A stretch of 64,000 bases of DNA from Enterobacter hormaechei subsp. hoffmannii. GTDB lineage: Bacteria; Pseudomonadota; Gammaproteobacteria; Enterobacterales; Enterobacteriaceae. Positions 57,097 through 64,000 of this stretch are shown here, piece by piece (the stretch's first letter is position 1; the number at the start of each line of letters is the position of its first letter). A program made the translations under genes and the position numbers. The stretch spans positions 496,001 to 560,000 of the forward strand of contig NZ_CP017186.1 in NCBI RefSeq assembly GCF_001729745.1. Direction: 5' to 3'. Under the pieces are notes generated by a model. That model worked only from the letters and a program-made list of their open reading frames with translations. It had not been told where the DNA came from and made no database searches.

Positions 57097-58098
57097 TCAA
57101 AACACCGGCACCCCCAGCCCAACCTTCACCTCCCTCAACGTCTCCTGCGTCACCCCCTGCGCCCGTTCCGTGCCGCGCTTCAGCATCGCCATCAGCTCCC
57201 CCTTATCCTGCATATACATCGCCCTCCGCTCCCGCATCGGCGCAATCAGCTCCTGCAGGCACGCCTCCAGTTCGTTCTTGCAAACCCGGTCACCCAGCCC
57301 GCCCGCCTGGTAATGCGCCTTCATCGCTGCCACCTTGTCCTTGTCCGGATGAAACGCGTCGAGGTACGTAAACACCACGTTCCCCTCAATCTGCCCCGGG
57401 TCGCTCACCTTCAGGTGGTTCGGGTCGGTGTACATGGCGCTCACCGCGCGATGAATGGTCTCTTCGCTGGCTGAAAGGTGCAGCGTGTTGCCCAGTGATT
57501 TCGACATCTTGGCGCTGCCGTCGATGCCGGGCAGGCGGCTGGTGTCGCTCAGCATCGCCTTGCAGTGGCGCAGCACCGGAGCAGGCAGCAGGCTGTTCAT
57601 CTTGTGCACAATCTCGTTGGTCTGCTCAATCATCGGCAACTGGTCGTCGCCGACGGGCACGCACTCGGCCTTAAACGCGGTGATGTCCGCCGCCTGGCTG
57701 ATGGGGTAGGCCATAAACCCGACCGGCAGCGAGCGGGCGAACCCTTTCTGCGCAATCTCGTTTTTCACCGTCGGGTTACGCTCCACGCGGGCGACGGTGA
57801 CGATGTTCATATACAGCATCGTCAGCTCGGCGAGGGCGGGCAGGGCGGACTGCAGGCAGATCGTGGTCAGGTTCGGGTCGATGCCGGCGGCGAGGTAGTC
57901 GGCCAGCACTTCGGGGATGTTGTCGCGGATCTTCTGCGGGTTGCTGCCGTTGTCGGTCAGCCCCTGCAGGTCGGCAATCAGCACAAACTGGTTGTGCGTC
58001 TGCTGCAGCGCCACGCGCTGGCGCAGCGATCCGACGAAGTGGCCAAGGTGCAGCGGGCCGGTTGGGCGGTCGCCGGTGAGGATGGTTTGAGCGTTCAT
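57097..58098 (-). CDS. trpS2: Tryptophanyl-tRNA synthetase, second type
   Basis: 333 residues. Class I synthetase motifs are present: GPLHLGHFVGSL (HIGH-type, about 15-26) and GSAKMSKSLGN (KMSKS). The sequence is clearly different from the housekeeping E. coli TrpS, so this is a second copy, possibly giving a spare enzyme under tryptophan limitation or inhibitor stress. A Trp-rich leader peptide and alternative hairpins lie upstream (58147-58252), with AAGGAG about 6 bases before the ATG. The resistance role is inference. Confidence 0.9.
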   Translation of the reverse strand: MNAQTILTGDRPTGPLHLGHFVGSLRQRVALQQTHNQFVLIADLQGLTDNGSNPQKIRDNIPEVLADYLAAGIDPNLTTICLQSALPALAELTMLYMNIVTVARVERNPTVKNEIAQKGFARSLPVGFMAYPISQAADITAFKAECVPVGDDQLPMIEQTNEIVHKMNSLLPAPVLRHCKAMLSDTSRLPGIDGSAKMSKSLGNTLHLSASEETIHRAVSAMYTDPNHLKVSDPGQIEGNVVFTYLDAFHPDKDKVAAMKAHYQAGGLGDRVCKNELEACLQELIAPMRERRAMYMQDKGELMAMLKRGTERAQGVTQETLREVKVGLGVPVF

Positions 58099-58146
58099 AA
58101 AGACTCCTTAATGTGCAATTGCCGAAAGGGGTCTTAGAAATGTGAA

Positions 58147-58164
58147 AGCCGCCTTTCGGCGGCT
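58147..58164 (-). terminator. Attenuator hairpin upstream of trpS2
   Basis: On the minus strand AGCCGCC-GAAA-GGCGGCT is a perfect 7-bp stem with a GNRA loop. An identical GGCGGCT (58197-58191) lies immediately after the leader stop and can pair with the same AGCCGCC, giving an exclusive alternative. The following bases are only moderately T-rich (TTCACATTTCT), so termination may be weak. Confidence 0.65.
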
Positions 58165-58198
58165 ATCTGAAAATGGGGAAAACAACTCCGAGCCGCCT

Positions 58199-58252
58199 TT
58201 AGGAAGGCAGCCACCAGCGGTTTACGGTGAGCACGGCGTGGTTTATGTTCAT
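58199..58252 (-). CDS. trpS2 leader peptide with tandem Trp codons
   Basis: A 17-codon minus-strand [20 protein letters not shown]. The two TGG codons lie at 58216-58211, four codons before the stop. The A segment GGCGGCT follows the stop by one base. Ribosome stalling at TGG TGG when charged tRNA-Trp is scarce would leave A free to pair with B (58164-58158) and prevent the B:C hairpin; normal completion would cover A and allow it. This is the ordinary logic of tryptophan attenuation. I know of no named gene. Confidence 0.75.
   Translation of the reverse strand: MNINHAVLTVNRWWLPS
58221..58249 (+). promoter_or_regulatory. Possible fosA promoter
   Basis: TTTACG (58221-58226) and TATGTT (58244-58249) are separated by 17 bases, a fair sigma-70 pair, with a likely start about 42 bases before the fosA initiation position. 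It overlaps the divergent trpS2 leader peptide. Confidence 0.35.
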
Positions 58253-58297
58253 GCTTTTACCGTATCACGTCCGGCGCGAAAAACAAAAGGGCACGTC

Positions 58298-58723
58298 ATA
58301 CTGCAATCTCTCAATCATCTGACCCTCGCGGTCAGCGACCTGCAAAAAAGCGTCACCTTCTGGCACGAGCTGCTGGGGCTTGCGCTGCACGCCCGCTGGA
58401 ATACCGGGGCCTATCTCACCTGCGGCGATCTGTGGGTCTGCCTGTCGTACGACGAGGCGCGCCAGTATGTGCCGCCGCAGGAGAGCGACTACACCCACTA
58501 CGCGTTTACCGTGGCGGAAGCGGATTTTGAACCGCTCTCGCAAAGGCTTGAGCAGGCGGGCGTCACCGTCTGGAAGCAGAACAAAAGCGAGGGGGCGTCG
58601 TTCTATTTCCTCGACCCGGACGGGCACAAGCTGGAGCTGCACGTGGGCAGCCTCGCCGCTCGGCTGGCGGCGTGTCGCGAGAAGCCCTATGCGGGCATGG
58701 TATTTACTTCAGACGGGGCTTGA
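58298..58723 (+). CDS. fosA: FosA-type fosfomycin glutathione transferase
   Basis: 141 residues counted from ATA 58298. The VOC-fold metal ligands are present: His7 (LNHLTLAV), the DYTHYAF His and the Glu of LELHVG. FosA opens fosfomycin with glutathione using Mn2+ and K+. The family normally starts MLQSLNHL, but here the codon in that place is ATA followed by CTG; AAAGG lies about 8 bases before it. The frame is open further upstream to GTG 58142, but that start would overlap the trpS2 leader. The last 15 bases overlap the convergent LacI-family gene. Confidence 0.9.
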   Translation: MLQSLNHLTLAVSDLQKSVTFWHELLGLALHARWNTGAYLTCGDLWVCLSYDEARQYVPPQESDYTHYAFTVAEADFEPLSQRLEQAGVTVWKQNKSEGASFYFLDPDGHKLELHVGSLAARLAACREKPYAGMVFTSDGA

Positions 58724-59716
58724 GGCGCGCACCTTCAGCCTGCCCGCCAGCGTCACGTGCGTGGCGGCATCTTCCTGATTGCACAGGTACTCCACCGCCA
58801 GCCGTCCCAGCTCGCTGTAGGGCAGCTGGATACTGGTCAGCGGTGGGGTGAGCTGCTCGGAAATCTTCTGGTCGTCGTAGCCCGCCAGCAGCATGTCCTG
58901 CGGGATACGCACGCCGTTCACCGCCAGCGCCTGGTAGCAGCCAATCGCCAGCCAGTCGCTGGCACAGAAAATGGCGTCCGGGCGTTCGGTCAGTTCCAGC
59001 AGGGACGTGGTGGCGGTAAAGGACTCGCTGAACTGCCAGTTGGTCTGGCGCACCAGGCTCTCGTCACACGTTAAACCGGCCTGCTTCAATGCCGCCTGGT
59101 AGCCCGCCAGACGCTGGCGCGAGGCCTCCATCCAGCTCTCGCCGGTGATGTGGGCGATGCGCGTGGCGCCGCAGGCGATGAGGTGTTTAGTCACCTGGAA
59201 GGCATTGGCGTAGTCGTCCGGGATAAACGACGGCAGCAGCGGCGAGCCAGGGTCGCGCTGGTTGAGCAGCACCAGCGGGATGCGGGTACAGTCCTGAAAT
59301 GGCGTCATATCGACGACGTTCGTGACCGGAGAGGCAAGGATAATCCCGATGCAGTTGCGCTTGTCCAGCTGGCGGATGATGTTCAGGGCCAGCTCCACGT
59401 CGTCGCCGTAGTCGTAGACGGTGAGCAGCGTCTCGTTGCGCCACGCCGCTTCCCGCGCCTGGCTGATGGCGTCGATAAACGGGTCGAAGCTCTGCAACGA
59501 GCTGACCAGCAGGGCGATCTCCTCCTGGTTGCGCGGAGCGTGAATGGCAGGAAGACGGTCGTAGCCGAGCTCGGTGGCCACGTTAATCACCCGCTGGCGG
59601 GTGTCGTCGCTGAGCTTGATGTTGCGGGACTGGTTAAGCACCAGCGATACCGTCGCCTGCGACACGCCCGCCGCCCGCGCAATATCGTTCATCGTCACTT
59701 TCGTTTTTCGCTTCAT
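58709..59716 (-). CDS. LacI-family transcriptional regulator
   Basis: 335 residues. Helix-turn-helix [20 protein letters not shown] (about 8-27), then a sugar-binding-protein-like effector domain. It is divergent from the glycosidase and MFS genes that it most likely represses. A perfect palindrome (AGCTAATATTTATTAGCT) near the glycosidase start and a 10-bp palindrome (GCGAATTCGC, 59733-59742) near its own start are candidate operators. Confidence 0.9.
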   Translation of the reverse strand: MKRKTKVTMNDIARAAGVSQATVSLVLNQSRNIKLSDDTRQRVINVATELGYDRLPAIHAPRNQEEIALLVSSLQSFDPFIDAISQAREAAWRNETLLTVYDYGDDVELALNIIRQLDKRNCIGIILASPVTNVVDMTPFQDCTRIPLVLLNQRDPGSPLLPSFIPDDYANAFQVTKHLIACGATRIAHITGESWMEASRQRLAGYQAALKQAGLTCDESLVRQTNWQFSESFTATTSLLELTERPDAIFCASDWLAIGCYQALAVNGVRIPQDMLLAGYDDQKISEQLTPPLTSIQLPYSELGRLAVEYLCNQEDAATHVTLAGRLKVRASSPV

Positions 59717-59857
59717 CCGTCCTCTCCCTTTCGCGAATTCGCATCATACCCTAACCGCACGCTTTAGCGCCGCCGATCACGTTTCTCATTCATCGAAGCG
59801 TGAACTTTGTGAGAGGCGTCGCTTTTCTTTGCATCGCGATTTGCGCATTTATCCCGC

Positions 59858-59875
59858 AGCTAATATTTATTAGCT
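59858..59875. promoter_or_regulatory. Candidate LacI-family operator
   Basis: AGCTAATATTTATTAGCT is an 8-bp perfect inverted repeat with a TT centre, ending 26 bases before the glycosidase start codon. Position and symmetry fit repression by the divergent LacI-family regulator. Confidence 0.55.
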
Positions 59876-59901
59876 AAACATTATCAGCAAGAGGATGCGT
59901 A

Positions 59902-60990
59902 ATGAAAGAGCAGTGGAGTAAAGAACAGGCACAGGCGTGGTATCAGCAAAAAGGCTGGCTGTGCGGGTTCAACTATCTGCCGTCGACAGCGGTGAACTGG
60001 ACCGATATCTGGCAGGAAGAGACCTTCGATCCCGCCACTATCGACCGCGAGCTGGGCTGGGCGGCGGACGCGGGCTATAACACCCTGCGCATCAACCTGC
60101 CGTTTATCGTATGGGAGCACGACCGCGACGGGCTGATGGCGCGCATCGACCGCTTTTTGACGATTGCCGACGACCAAGGGTTCAGCACCATGCTGACCCT
60201 GATGGACGACTGCGGTTTCTCCGGCGACGAGCCGTACCTCGGCCCGCAAAAGCCGCCCGTACCGGGCAAACACAACAGCCAGGCGGCGGCGAGCCCGGGG
60301 CGCGACAAGGTGTGCGATCGAGACTGCTGGCCACAGATTGAGCGCTATATCCGCGACGTTGTGCGCCAGTTCCGCGAGGATAAGCGCGTGTTGCTCTGGG
60401 ATCTGTATAACGAGCCGGGCAACCGCGGCATTTTCGCGACAGGCACGGAAGAGGTGCTGTACGACGAGAAGCTGGAGACCTGCGCGCACGAGTTGATGAA
60501 GCTGGCGTTCCGCTGGGTGCGTGAGGAAGATCCGACCCAGCCGCTTACCGTCTGCGCCTGGCGTCTGCCGGCGGAAGAGGAGGGCGAGACGTTTTATCAG
60601 CACCCGCTGGACCAGACCGCGCTGGAACTGTCGGACGTGGTGAGCTATCACGCCTACACCAATACCGGGCGCATGACGGCGATTATCCAGCAACTTCAGG
60701 CGCTGGGCCGCCCAATCTTCTGCACCGAATGGCTGGCGCGTCACGTGGGCGGCACCATCGAAGAGCAGCTCCCGCTGATGTACATGGCAAAGGTCGCGCC
60801 GTATCAGTGGGGGCTGGTGCGCGGTAAAACCCAGACCTGGCTGCCGTGGCCGGTGGTGATGAAGGAGTCCACGGACTACTGCCGCCTGTGGTTCCACGAC
60901 GTGTTCGAGGAGAACGGTATCCCGTTTTCACGCGCTGAAATCGCGCTGATGAAGAAGCTGCGCAATATCGCCCCGGATCCGCAGGGCTAA
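59902..60990 (+). CDS. Cytoplasmic GH5-like glycoside hydrolase
   Basis: 362 residues, no signal peptide. A (beta/alpha)8 barrel of clan GH-A: acid/base Glu in LYNEPGN (about residue 168) and nucleophile Glu in FCTEWLAR (about 275). The absence of a secretion signal and the adjacent symporter suggest that imported oligosaccharides are the substrate, possibly mannosides, glucosides or xylosides; the exact one cannot be read from sequence. It lies 45 bases before the transporter gene on the same strand. Confidence 0.82.
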   Translation: MKEQWSKEQAQAWYQQKGWLCGFNYLPSTAVNWTDIWQEETFDPATIDRELGWAADAGYNTLRINLPFIVWEHDRDGLMARIDRFLTIADDQGFSTMLTLMDDCGFSGDEPYLGPQKPPVPGKHNSQAAASPGRDKVCDRDCWPQIERYIRDVVRQFREDKRVLLWDLYNEPGNRGIFATGTEEVLYDEKLETCAHELMKLAFRWVREEDPTQPLTVCAWRLPAEEEGETFYQHPLDQTALELSDVVSYHAYTNTGRMTAIIQQLQALGRPIFCTEWLARHVGGTIEEQLPLMYMAKVAPYQWGLVRGKTQTWLPWPVVMKESTDYCRLWFHDVFEENGIPFSRAEIALMKKLRNIAPDPQG

Positions 60991-61035
60991 TAATAACGAC
61001 CCGGCGCGCTGTCGCCGGGCAACCAGGTACGCACT

Positions 61036-62430
61036 ATGGCAATGACAATGAAAATACCGTCTCGCGAGTTATGGTCCTACTTTGGCTATGGTTTAGGTCA
61101 GTGTTTTAGCTTTGGTTTAGTGGGTTCGTTTATAAACTATTTTTACACCGACGTGCTGGGGATCTCGGCGCTGGCGGCAAGTACCATCTTCCTGATTGCC
61201 CGCGCGTGGGACGCGGTTCACGATCCGCTGTTTGCCAGCATTATGGACACCATTAACAGCCGGTTTGGCAAGTTTCGCCACTTTTTACTGATTGCGCCGC
61301 TGCTGATTACCGGCGTCACTCTGCTGGCGTTCTATAAAATCGAAGCGGACATGACCACCAAAATCCTCTACGCCGGGGTGACGTATATCCTGTGGGGGAC
61401 GCTGTACGCCATCTCCGATATCCCGTTCTGGTCGATGTCGTCGGTGATGACCAACGACTCCGGCCAGCGCACCCGCGCGGTAACGGCGGCGATGCTCGGG
61501 GTGAACGCCGGGATTGCCTGCGCCAATATCTTTTTCCCGAAGCTGGCGGCGTTCTTTGCCCAGTACAGCAACGATAAAGGCTACTTTATGGCGGCGCTGG
61601 TGATGATGCTGGTGGGGCTGCCGCTGATGCTCAACGGCTTTATGCAGATCAAAGAGCGCGTCCCGCCCAGCCCGGAAAAGGTGACGATGCGCGACACCTT
61701 CCACAACCTGCGCCAGAACAAGCCGCTGTTTATCGTCCTGCTGTCGTTCTTTTTCTGCGTGTTCCATAACGTGGCGGGCGGACTCTATATCTACTTCTTT
61801 ATCAACAACATGGGCGACGGCAGCCTGCAAATGGCAATTGGCGTGATGGGGATAGTGGCGGCGGTGCTGTGCCTGGTCGCCCCGCTGCTGACGCGCCGGA
61901 TGCAGAAGCGGAAGCTGTTTATGATCCTCTGCGGGCTGGACGTGGCGGTGCGCGTGGTGATGTGGTTCACGGGCTATCAGCACACGGCGCTGCTGTTTAT
62001 CCTGCTCGGCCTGAGCACGCTGTTCGTGATGATGACCAACATCCTCACCTCGTCGATGATTGCCGACACCATCGAGTACGCGGAGTACCACACTAACAAG
62101 CGCTGCGCAGCGATCACCTTCTCCGGGCAGACCTTTACCGGCAAGATGTCGGTGGCGGTGGGCGGCGGGTTAATCGGCGTGTTTCTGACGATGATCAATT
62201 ATGTGCCGCAGGCGCAGTCACAGAGCGACAGCGTACTGTCGGGGCTGTTCTTTGGCATTTGTTTGTTACCGGCGATAGGCTCGCTGATCCGCATGGGCTT
62301 TATGTCGCGCTTTACCTTTACCGAAGAGAAGCATGCGGAGATTTGTCGGCTGCTGGCGGAGCGGAATGCGTCTGCGAAAGCGCCGGGTGGTGGCTGCGCC
62401 TTACCCGGCCTACAGGACCAGCCCTTGTAG
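61036..62430 (+). CDS. GPH-family sugar symporter
   Basis: 464 residues, about 12 helices. N-terminal GYGLGQCFSFGLVGSF and DPLFASIMDTINSRFGKFR are GPH signatures. It probably imports the glycoside degraded by the preceding GH5-like enzyme. The last ~16 codons (after NASAKAPGG) read through a REP element, so the tail is recent. The start MAMTMKIP has an alternative at the second Met. Confidence 0.88.
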   Translation: MAMTMKIPSRELWSYFGYGLGQCFSFGLVGSFINYFYTDVLGISALAASTIFLIARAWDAVHDPLFASIMDTINSRFGKFRHFLLIAPLLITGVTLLAFYKIEADMTTKILYAGVTYILWGTLYAISDIPFWSMSSVMTNDSGQRTRAVTAAMLGVNAGIACANIFFPKLAAFFAQYSNDKGYFMAALVMMLVGLPLMLNGFMQIKERVPPSPEKVTMRDTFHNLRQNKPLFIVLLSFFFCVFHNVAGGLYIYFFINNMGDGSLQMAIGVMGIVAAVLCLVAPLLTRRMQKRKLFMILCGLDVAVRVVMWFTGYQHTALLFILLGLSTLFVMMTNILTSSMIADTIEYAEYHTNKRCAAITFSGQTFTGKMSVAVGGGLIGVFLTMINYVPQAQSQSDSVLSGLFFGICLLPAIGSLIRMGFMSRFTFTEEKHAEICRLLAERNASAKAPGGGCALPGLQDQPL

Positions 62431-62456
62431 GCCTGATAAGCGAAGCGCCATCAGGC
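62392..62456. repeat. REP pair overlapping the symporter 3' end
   Basis: GCCGGGTGGTGGCTGCGCCTTA and GTAGGCCTGATAAGCGAAGC are opposed REP cores. The first lies inside the reading frame of the transporter and supplies its stop at 62430. Confidence 0.8.
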
Positions 62457-62469
62457 TTCGCGTAATGAC

Positions 62470-63291
62470 TTACAGCGACTTCACAAACGCCAGCAGATCT
62501 TCGTTCAGCTGATCCTGGTGGGTCAGCGCGAAGCCGTGCGGCGCGTTGTCGTACACCTTCAGCGTGGCGTTTTTGATCATCTCCGCCGCCAGCTTGCCGG
62601 TACTTTCAAACGGCACGATCTGGTCGTTGCTGCCGTGGATCACCAGCGTCGGCACGTCGATTTTCGCCATATCCGGACGGAAGTCGGTTTCGGCGAAGGC
62701 GGTCACGCAGTCGATGGTGCCCTTGAGGGACGCCAGCAGAGCGATGTTCAGCGTCTGCGTCAGGGCACCCGCGGAAACGGTCTGCCCGGCGTTGGTGCCG
62801 TAGAACGGGGTGGCGAAGTCGCTGATGAACTGGGCGCGATCTTTACGCAGTCCGTCTCGGATGCTGTCGAACACGCTCTGATCCACACCCTGCGGGAAGG
62901 CGTCAGATTTGCCGAAGATTGGAGTGACCGCGCCCAGCAGCGCCAGACCAGCCACGCGTTCGCTGCCGTAGTTGTTGATGTAGCGGGTCACGTCGCCGCC
63001 GCCCATGGAGAAGCCCACCAGCGTTACGTCGCGCAGATCCAGGGTAGTAATCAGGTCGTTAATGTCGGACGCAAAGGTGTCGTAGTCATAGCCGCTCCAC
63101 GGCTGATCCGAACGCCCAAAGCCGCGACGGTCAAAGGCGATGGCGCGGAAGCCGCGCTCGGCCAGGTAGTTCAGCTGGCTGTCCCACATGTCGCCGTCCA
63201 ACGGCCAGCCGTGGCTGAAGAGGATCGGTTTGCCCGCGCCGCAGTCTTTGTAGTAAATCTGCGTGCCGTCTTTTGCCTTAAACAGTGCCAT
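62470..63291 (-). CDS. Alpha/beta hydrolase (arylesterase/non-haem chloroperoxidase-like)
   Basis: 273 residues. Catalytic triad: Ser in VGFSMGGGD (about residue 95), Asp in HGSNDQIVP (about 224) and His in APHGFALT (about 253). The N-terminal YYKDCGAGKPILFSHGWPL carries the oxyanion-hole HGWP. This is the arylesterase/perhydrolase family, cytoplasmic. It lies 30 bases behind the following MFS gene on the same strand and may be cotranscribed. Substrate unknown. Confidence 0.85.
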   Translation of the reverse strand: MALFKAKDGTQIYYKDCGAGKPILFSHGWPLDGDMWDSQLNYLAERGFRAIAFDRRGFGRSDQPWSGYDYDTFASDINDLITTLDLRDVTLVGFSMGGGDVTRYINNYGSERVAGLALLGAVTPIFGKSDAFPQGVDQSVFDSIRDGLRKDRAQFISDFATPFYGTNAGQTVSAGALTQTLNIALLASLKGTIDCVTAFAETDFRPDMAKIDVPTLVIHGSNDQIVPFESTGKLAAEMIKNATLKVYDNAPHGFALTHQDQLNEDLLAFVKSL

Positions 63292-63321
63292 AGTGTGTTC
63301 CTGTGCAGGTGATCGTTATGG

Positions 63322-64000
63322 TTATACCGGCGCGACCAGATAGCGAATTGCCGGTGATGTTGTGCCCTGATGAAAAGCCAGAACGCGGCTCTGCAACAGG
63401 AGGTCATTCATGGTGTGGCGCTCCTGCTGGCGCAGATGCTCGATCCAGGAACCCATCAGGAAGGTCTCGATAAACAGCCCTGGACGTTCGATATCCTCGT
63501 ACACCGCCCAGCTCATCGCTCCGGCGCGGCGGCGCACCCGGCGTAGCTCGTGCACGGCCTGCAAAAACGCTTTCGCGTCCTGTGGGTCGATGATGTACTC
63601 GTGCGACACCAGCACCGGGCCGCGCTCGTTCGGGAGTTCAATCTCCACGCCGTCCAGCGGCTGCCCGCTCAGGTCGAGATTTAAATTCGGATCTTTCTCA
63701 AGCTTCCAGCGGAACGCCGTCGCGCTTGCCAGCACCATCCCCAGCGTGGCAACCACCAGCGAGGTCGGGGTGCCGAACTGCGAGGCGATCTGCCCCCAGA
63801 CGGCGCTGCCTGCGGTCATCGAGCCGAAGAACACCGTCAGATACACAGCCAGCGCCCGGGCTTTTACCCAGCGGGCGGCGCTGCGCTGTGCGCCAAGGTT
63901 GAGGGTCGACAGCACCGCAATCCACGCGAAGCCGGTGAAAAACTCAAACAGGTTGAGCAGCCAGAAGTGGCGCACGAACGCCAGCGCCAGCATGGTGAGG
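63322..64000 (-). CDS. MFS transporter (MFS_3-like) with C-terminal soluble domain, 3' part
   Basis: The start lies beyond the window. The visible 226 residues begin with the last membrane helices (LALAFVRHFWLLNLFEFFTGF, AVYLTVFFGSMTAGSAVWGQI, LVVATLGMVLAS). They are followed by a soluble domain of about 120 residues (GPVLVSHEYIIDP...) resembling the antibiotic-biosynthesis-monooxygenase (ABM)-like ferredoxin fold. This layout is known for a group of MFS_3/EntS-like permeases. Role unknown. Confidence 0.8.
   Translation of the reverse strand, partial: LTMLALAFVRHFWLLNLFEFFTGFAWIAVLSTLNLGAQRSAARWVKARALAVYLTVFFGSMTAGSAVWGQIASQFGTPTSLVVATLGMVLASATAFRWKLEKDPNLNLDLSGQPLDGVEIELPNERGPVLVSHEYIIDPQDAKAFLQAVHELRRVRRRAGAMSWAVYEDIERPGLFIETFLMGSWIEHLRQQERHTMNDLLLQSRVLAFHQGTTSPAIRYLVAPV

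Noticed and set aside
37224..57100. Right attachment repeat of the tRNA-Leu island
   Set aside because: I looked for the tRNA 3' end sequence in the island and beyond and did not find a second copy.
59884..60897. 337-codon open frame antisense to the GH5-like gene
   Set aside because: Same reason: high-GC antisense shadow of a gene with clear catalytic motifs.

Overview
The window is a chromosomal segment of a member of the Enterobacteriaceae, most likely Enterobacter or a close relative. Gene content and order (nrdG-nrdD-treC-treB-treR-mgtA, ridA-pyrI-pyrB-pyrL, argI-rraB-miaE, tRNA-Leu CAA) follow the E. coli/Salmonella map, and the protein sequences are close to those orthologues. Genus-level assignment is inference: the chromosomal fosA, the GbpA-type chitin-binding protein, the arginine deiminase cluster next to argR, and the many CCCTCTCC...GGAGAGGG palindromic repeats all fit Enterobacter.

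Layout. 1-9.5 kb: end of a lactonase, a PRD/PTS-domain regulator, anaerobic ribonucleotide reductase (nrdDG) and trehalose uptake and use (treBC, treR). 9.5-16.8 kb: Mg2+ importer mgtA with PhoP box and mgtL leader, then a convergent chitin pair (GH20 hexosaminidase and GbpA-like LPMO). 16.9-25.4 kb: ridA, pyrBI with its leader, and an arginine deiminase operon arcA-arcC-arcB-yfcC-like-argR2. 25.6-32.5 kb: a yagEFGH-xynR-type xylonate/xyloside cluster. 32.7-37.0 kb: an orphan peptidoglycan amidase effector with a candidate immunity protein, argI with two ARG boxes, rraB, miaE and an unknown anchored protein.

37.1-57.0 kb is an accessory island downstream of tRNA-Leu(CAA). It opens with a decayed P4-type integrase. 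Next comes a large defence-like block: a type III-like Res and Mod, a UvrD-type helicase fused to a PD-(D/E)XK nuclease, a small helix-turn-helix-like ORF, and a divergent 1103-residue GHKL ATPase with a C-terminal NOV/DUF3883 domain. An AT-rich cassette follows (sce7726-like nuclease, beta-family protein, ImmA/IrrE-type protease, two-TM coiled-coil protein). After an IS2-like transposase remnant come a phosphorothioate-sensing HNH endonuclease divergent from a symE homologue behind a LexA box, then a Tlde1-like effector with immunity protein.

57.1-64 kb: a second-type tryptophanyl-tRNA synthetase (trpS2). Ahead of it I read a 17-codon leader peptide with tandem Trp codons and mutually exclusive hairpins, a classical attenuator architecture and the most striking regulatory signal in the window. 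Then come fosA (with AUA where the family has its initiator), a LacI-regulated glycosidase/transporter pair, an alpha/beta hydrolase and the end of an MFS transporter. No CRISPR array or rRNA was seen.
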